Assembly: GCA_017936245.1 (NCBI GenBank)
Contig: JAGBFY010000564.1
Coordinates: 1 to 7,008 of the forward strand
Direction of reading: 5' to 3'
Source: Kiritimatiellia bacterium
Lineage (GTDB): Bacteria > Verrucomicrobiota > Kiritimatiellia > RFP12 > UBA1067
DNA length: 7,008 nucleotides
In this document: piece by piece, positions 5,081 through 7,008 of the stretch
How positions within the stretch are numbered: the stretch's first letter is position 1
Layout: each line of letters opens with the position of its first letter
The notes under the pieces: model-generated
What the model saw: only the letters and a program-made list of their open reading frames with translations
Told to the model about the DNA's origin: nothing
Database searches by the model: none
Translations under genes and position numbers: made by a program

Positions 5081-6670
5081 ATGGCGGAAGATAACGTACA
5101 GAACGGAGCGATAGACCTGAGCGGACTCGGCTCGTTTGACTTTGCGCCGTCGTGGACGGCTGGCGACAAGGTTGTTGCGAAGACCGGGCGCGGAGGATTC
5201 CGCGATCAGGAGAACGAAGAGCGCGCTCCCCGCGAAGGTCGCGCACCGCGTCGTTTTGACGGACCTAAGCCGTCGGGAGACCATTCCTTCAAGCGCGATT
5301 CCAGACCCGGCAAGCCGTTCAACCGAGACGGCAAGGGTGGCCGTCCGTTCAATGGCGGCAAGCCTGAAAAGCGTGGATTCGTGAAGCGCGAGTTCATCAA
5401 GCCCCTTGAGGCCGAGATTCGCGTCCTGCCTGGACAGAAGGAGCTTGGCGGCATCATCCGCAAGATTCAGACTGGTTTTGCCGCCTATCCCCTCAAGCAG
5501 ATCGCCTGGTTCTTCCTGGACCATCCCGAGGCATGCCATGTAAAGGTCACGCCCAAGGATCCGCAGATCAAGTTCCATGTCTGCAAGGCTTGCGGATTCG
5601 CATGCTTCTCCGAAGAGGCTCTTGATGCGCATATCATGTCCACCCATCTTGGCGACTACTACACCGCTGAGGAGATGGATGTCGAGCCGCCGTCTGGTCA
5701 GTTCGGCTGCGTGGTCAAGTGCGGCGTGACCGGTGAACTCATCGGACCGCCGAACCTGCATGGATACAACTCCAAGGTGCGTGAGCTCGCTCAGCGTCTC
5801 GGCATGAACGAGAACGACTACCGTGCTCGTCTTGTCACAGTACGTGATCAGGAGTCTGTCGAAGCTTGGCGCCAGACCGCTACGAAGAAGGTCTTCTACC
5901 GTCTCAAGGTCGCCGAATCTGAAGCGAAGGCGGAAGACTCCGCCGAGACGGAAGTCGCAGCATCTCCTGCACTTGAGCGCGATCAGGCAGAGGCGGAGTT
6001 CCGCCGCAACATCGCGCCGCAGCTAAAGAGCGTTTCGAAAAGCTCTGATATGACTCTTGCTCAGGCATTGAAGAGCGCGGATCGCCCGTACCTTTTTGCT
6101 GTGCGTGACGCAATCGCGAAGGAGCGCAGATTCCCCGCTTCGCTGTTCTTCGCGCTTCGCGGTGCGTTCCACCATCGCAAGCTGGTGTTCTTCCGCGCCA
6201 ACGATCCGCGTGGACAGGAGTTCGTTTCTGCATCAAAACCCACTCCGCTTGACACCGAACACGCGATTCCTGAGCTTGGTGCTGTCGTCAAGTTTGTCGA
6301 AGAGCATCCGCTCTGCTCCGTTGGCGACCTGCCGCCAGAGATGAAGGGTCATCTTGGCTGGCTTGTCGAGAAGGGGCATGTAGTACAGTATTTCAACGGA
6401 CTTCTTGCATTGCCTGAAGACCATCCCAAGTTCCGTAGCCTGCCGGCGAAGAAGGATGCCCCGGCGTCGGATGCGACGGAAGGAAATGACGCCGCACCGG
6501 TTGAAACGTCTGTTGCTGAGACGGCGCCTGCCGCTGAGGAGAATCCAGTGGTGGAGTCAGCCCCAGTCGAGGATGCTCCCGCCGCAGAAGAGGTGAAGAC
6601 GGAACAGATTACAGAAGTAGAGAAGAAAGAAGAAGTTTCAAATGAAGTTGCCGATAAGCTGGCTGAATGA
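5081..6670 (+). CDS. Conserved PVC-type protein of unknown function with a C2H2 zinc finger and basic Gly/Arg-rich N-terminus
   Basis: With the start chosen by the Shine-Dalgarno site the protein has 529 residues. Residues 10-25 carry a short conserved-looking motif (DLSGLGSFDFAPSW). Residues about 35-105 are disordered, basic and rich in G/R/P/F, like RNA-binding RGG tails. A folded block begins near 110 and includes a finger-like C168-X2-C171-X12-H184-X4-H189, then a C-X3-C followed by GVTGELIGPPNLHGY. Residues about 300-440 end in a possible winged helix (VVKFVEEHPLCSVGDLPPEM, then GHLGWLVEKGHVVQYF). The last 80 residues are acidic and Ala-rich. The GELIGPPNLHGY block and the central domain resemble a hypothetical family I recall from Verrucomicrobia; no function is known to me. 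It lies between an RNA polyadenylation operon and pheT, so an RNA- or translation-linked role is a reasonable inference. Confidence 0.85.
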   Translation: MAEDNVQNGAIDLSGLGSFDFAPSWTAGDKVVAKTGRGGFRDQENEERAPREGRAPRRFDGPKPSGDHSFKRDSRPGKPFNRDGKGGRPFNGGKPEKRGFVKREFIKPLEAEIRVLPGQKELGGIIRKIQTGFAAYPLKQIAWFFLDHPEACHVKVTPKDPQIKFHVCKACGFACFSEEALDAHIMSTHLGDYYTAEEMDVEPPSGQFGCVVKCGVTGELIGPPNLHGYNSKVRELAQRLGMNENDYRARLVTVRDQESVEAWRQTATKKVFYRLKVAESEAKAEDSAETEVAASPALERDQAEAEFRRNIAPQLKSVSKSSDMTLAQALKSADRPYLFAVRDAIAKERRFPASLFFALRGAFHHRKLVFFRANDPRGQEFVSASKPTPLDTEHAIPELGAVVKFVEEHPLCSVGDLPPEMKGHLGWLVEKGHVVQYFNGLLALPEDHPKFRSLPAKKDAPASDATEGNDAAPVETSVAETAPAAEENPVVESAPVEDAPAAEEVKTEQITEVEKKEEVSNEVADKLAE

Positions 6671-7008
6671 GTACATTCAGGTCGATGACATCAAGCCCGA
6701 GGATCTTGCGGAACGGCTGACACGCGCCGGTCTGCAGGTGGAGTCCATTGAGACTTCCGGACCTAAGCCGCTATGCGACGAGATTGTCGTTGGCGAGGTG
6801 CTTTCCTGCGAGCCGCATCCGAACTCCGATCATATGCACATTGCGAATGTGACGGATGGCAAGGAGACGATTCAGGTCGTCTGTGGAGCACCGAACTGCC
6901 GTACTGGCCTCAAGACCGCTTTCGCCAGGATTGGTGCGTTCATCCCTGAGGGTGAGTTCAAGATCAAGAAGGGCAAGCCTCGCGGAGTGGAATCCTTCGG
7001 CATGCTCT
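6642..7008 (+). CDS. pheT: Phenylalanine--tRNA ligase beta subunit (5' part, cut by the window end)
   Basis: PheT pairs with PheS to form the enzyme that charges tRNA-Phe. The 122 visible residues begin MKLPISWLNEYIQVDDIKPE, the classic PheT N-terminus, then RAGLQVESIE. From about residue 44 comes the OB-fold tRNA-binding domain with its usual marks: VGEVLSCEPHPNSDHMHIANV and QVVCGAPNCRTGLKTAFA. The start is fixed by this N-terminus although the ATG lies inside the upstream gene, giving a 29-nt overlap in another frame. No clear Shine-Dalgarno is present, only the purine-rich run AGAAGAAAGAAGAAG (6620-6634), so translation may depend on ribosomes from the upstream gene. pheS is not immediately upstream as it is in many bacteria. 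Confidence 0.96.
   Translation, partial: MKLPISWLNEYIQVDDIKPEDLAERLTRAGLQVESIETSGPKPLCDEIVVGEVLSCEPHPNSDHMHIANVTDGKETIQVVCGAPNCRTGLKTAFARIGAFIPEGEFKIKKGKPRGVESFGML

Noticed and set aside
3962..5761. A 599-codon open frame on the minus strand across three plus-strand genes
   Set aside because: It runs opposite to PcnB, the TPR-like gene and the zinc-finger gene, shows no recognisable domain, and is explained by the GC-rich codon use of the real genes.

Overview
The window looks like a chromosomal fragment from an uncultured member of the PVC superphylum, most plausibly Kiritimatiellota, Lentisphaerota or Verrucomicrobiota. This rests on a conserved protein of unknown function (5081-6670) whose central and C-terminal blocks resemble a hypothetical family I know mainly from Verrucomicrobia and relatives, on the general style of the proteins, and on promoters with almost no leader. 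No rRNA or other marker confirms it, so the assignment is an inference. Apart from the first 600 bases, the window is GC-rich with ordinary dense coding on the plus strand.

Region 1 (1-602) is visibly AT-richer than the rest. It holds the 3' part of a gene for a coiled-coil plus winged-helix protein, possibly the tail of an IS200/REP-associated type transposase. A 39-nt near-perfect nested palindrome (492-530) sits across its stop codon. After it comes a short intergenic stretch with the promoter of the next gene.

Region 2 (603-2973) is a transport and regulation pair: a sodium:solute symporter, then an AraC-family regulator that starts inside the symporter's last codons and carries its own TATAAT box there. 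The regulator probably senses a small molecule related to what the symporter imports; the substrate cannot be read from the sequence.

Region 3 (3048-7008) is a tightly packed, apparently co-transcribed cluster: a PcnB-type poly(A) polymerase, a one-TM TPR-like protein (ATGA overlap), the zinc-finger PVC protein (9-nt gap to a possible TTG codon, 30 nt to its chosen start, strong Shine-Dalgarno), and the 5' part of pheT (29-nt overlap). The cluster ties RNA 3'-end metabolism to tRNA charging and suggests that the unknown zinc-finger protein works on RNA or translation.

The most noteworthy pattern is regulatory. All three genes that begin a transcription unit (603, 2083, 3048) have an extended -10 box (TGnNAYAAT) ending only 8-10 nt before the ATG. 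This predicts mRNAs with 2-4 nt leaders and no Shine-Dalgarno, while the operon-internal zinc-finger gene has a textbook AGGAGG. No tRNA, rRNA, CRISPR array or complete insertion sequence is visible.
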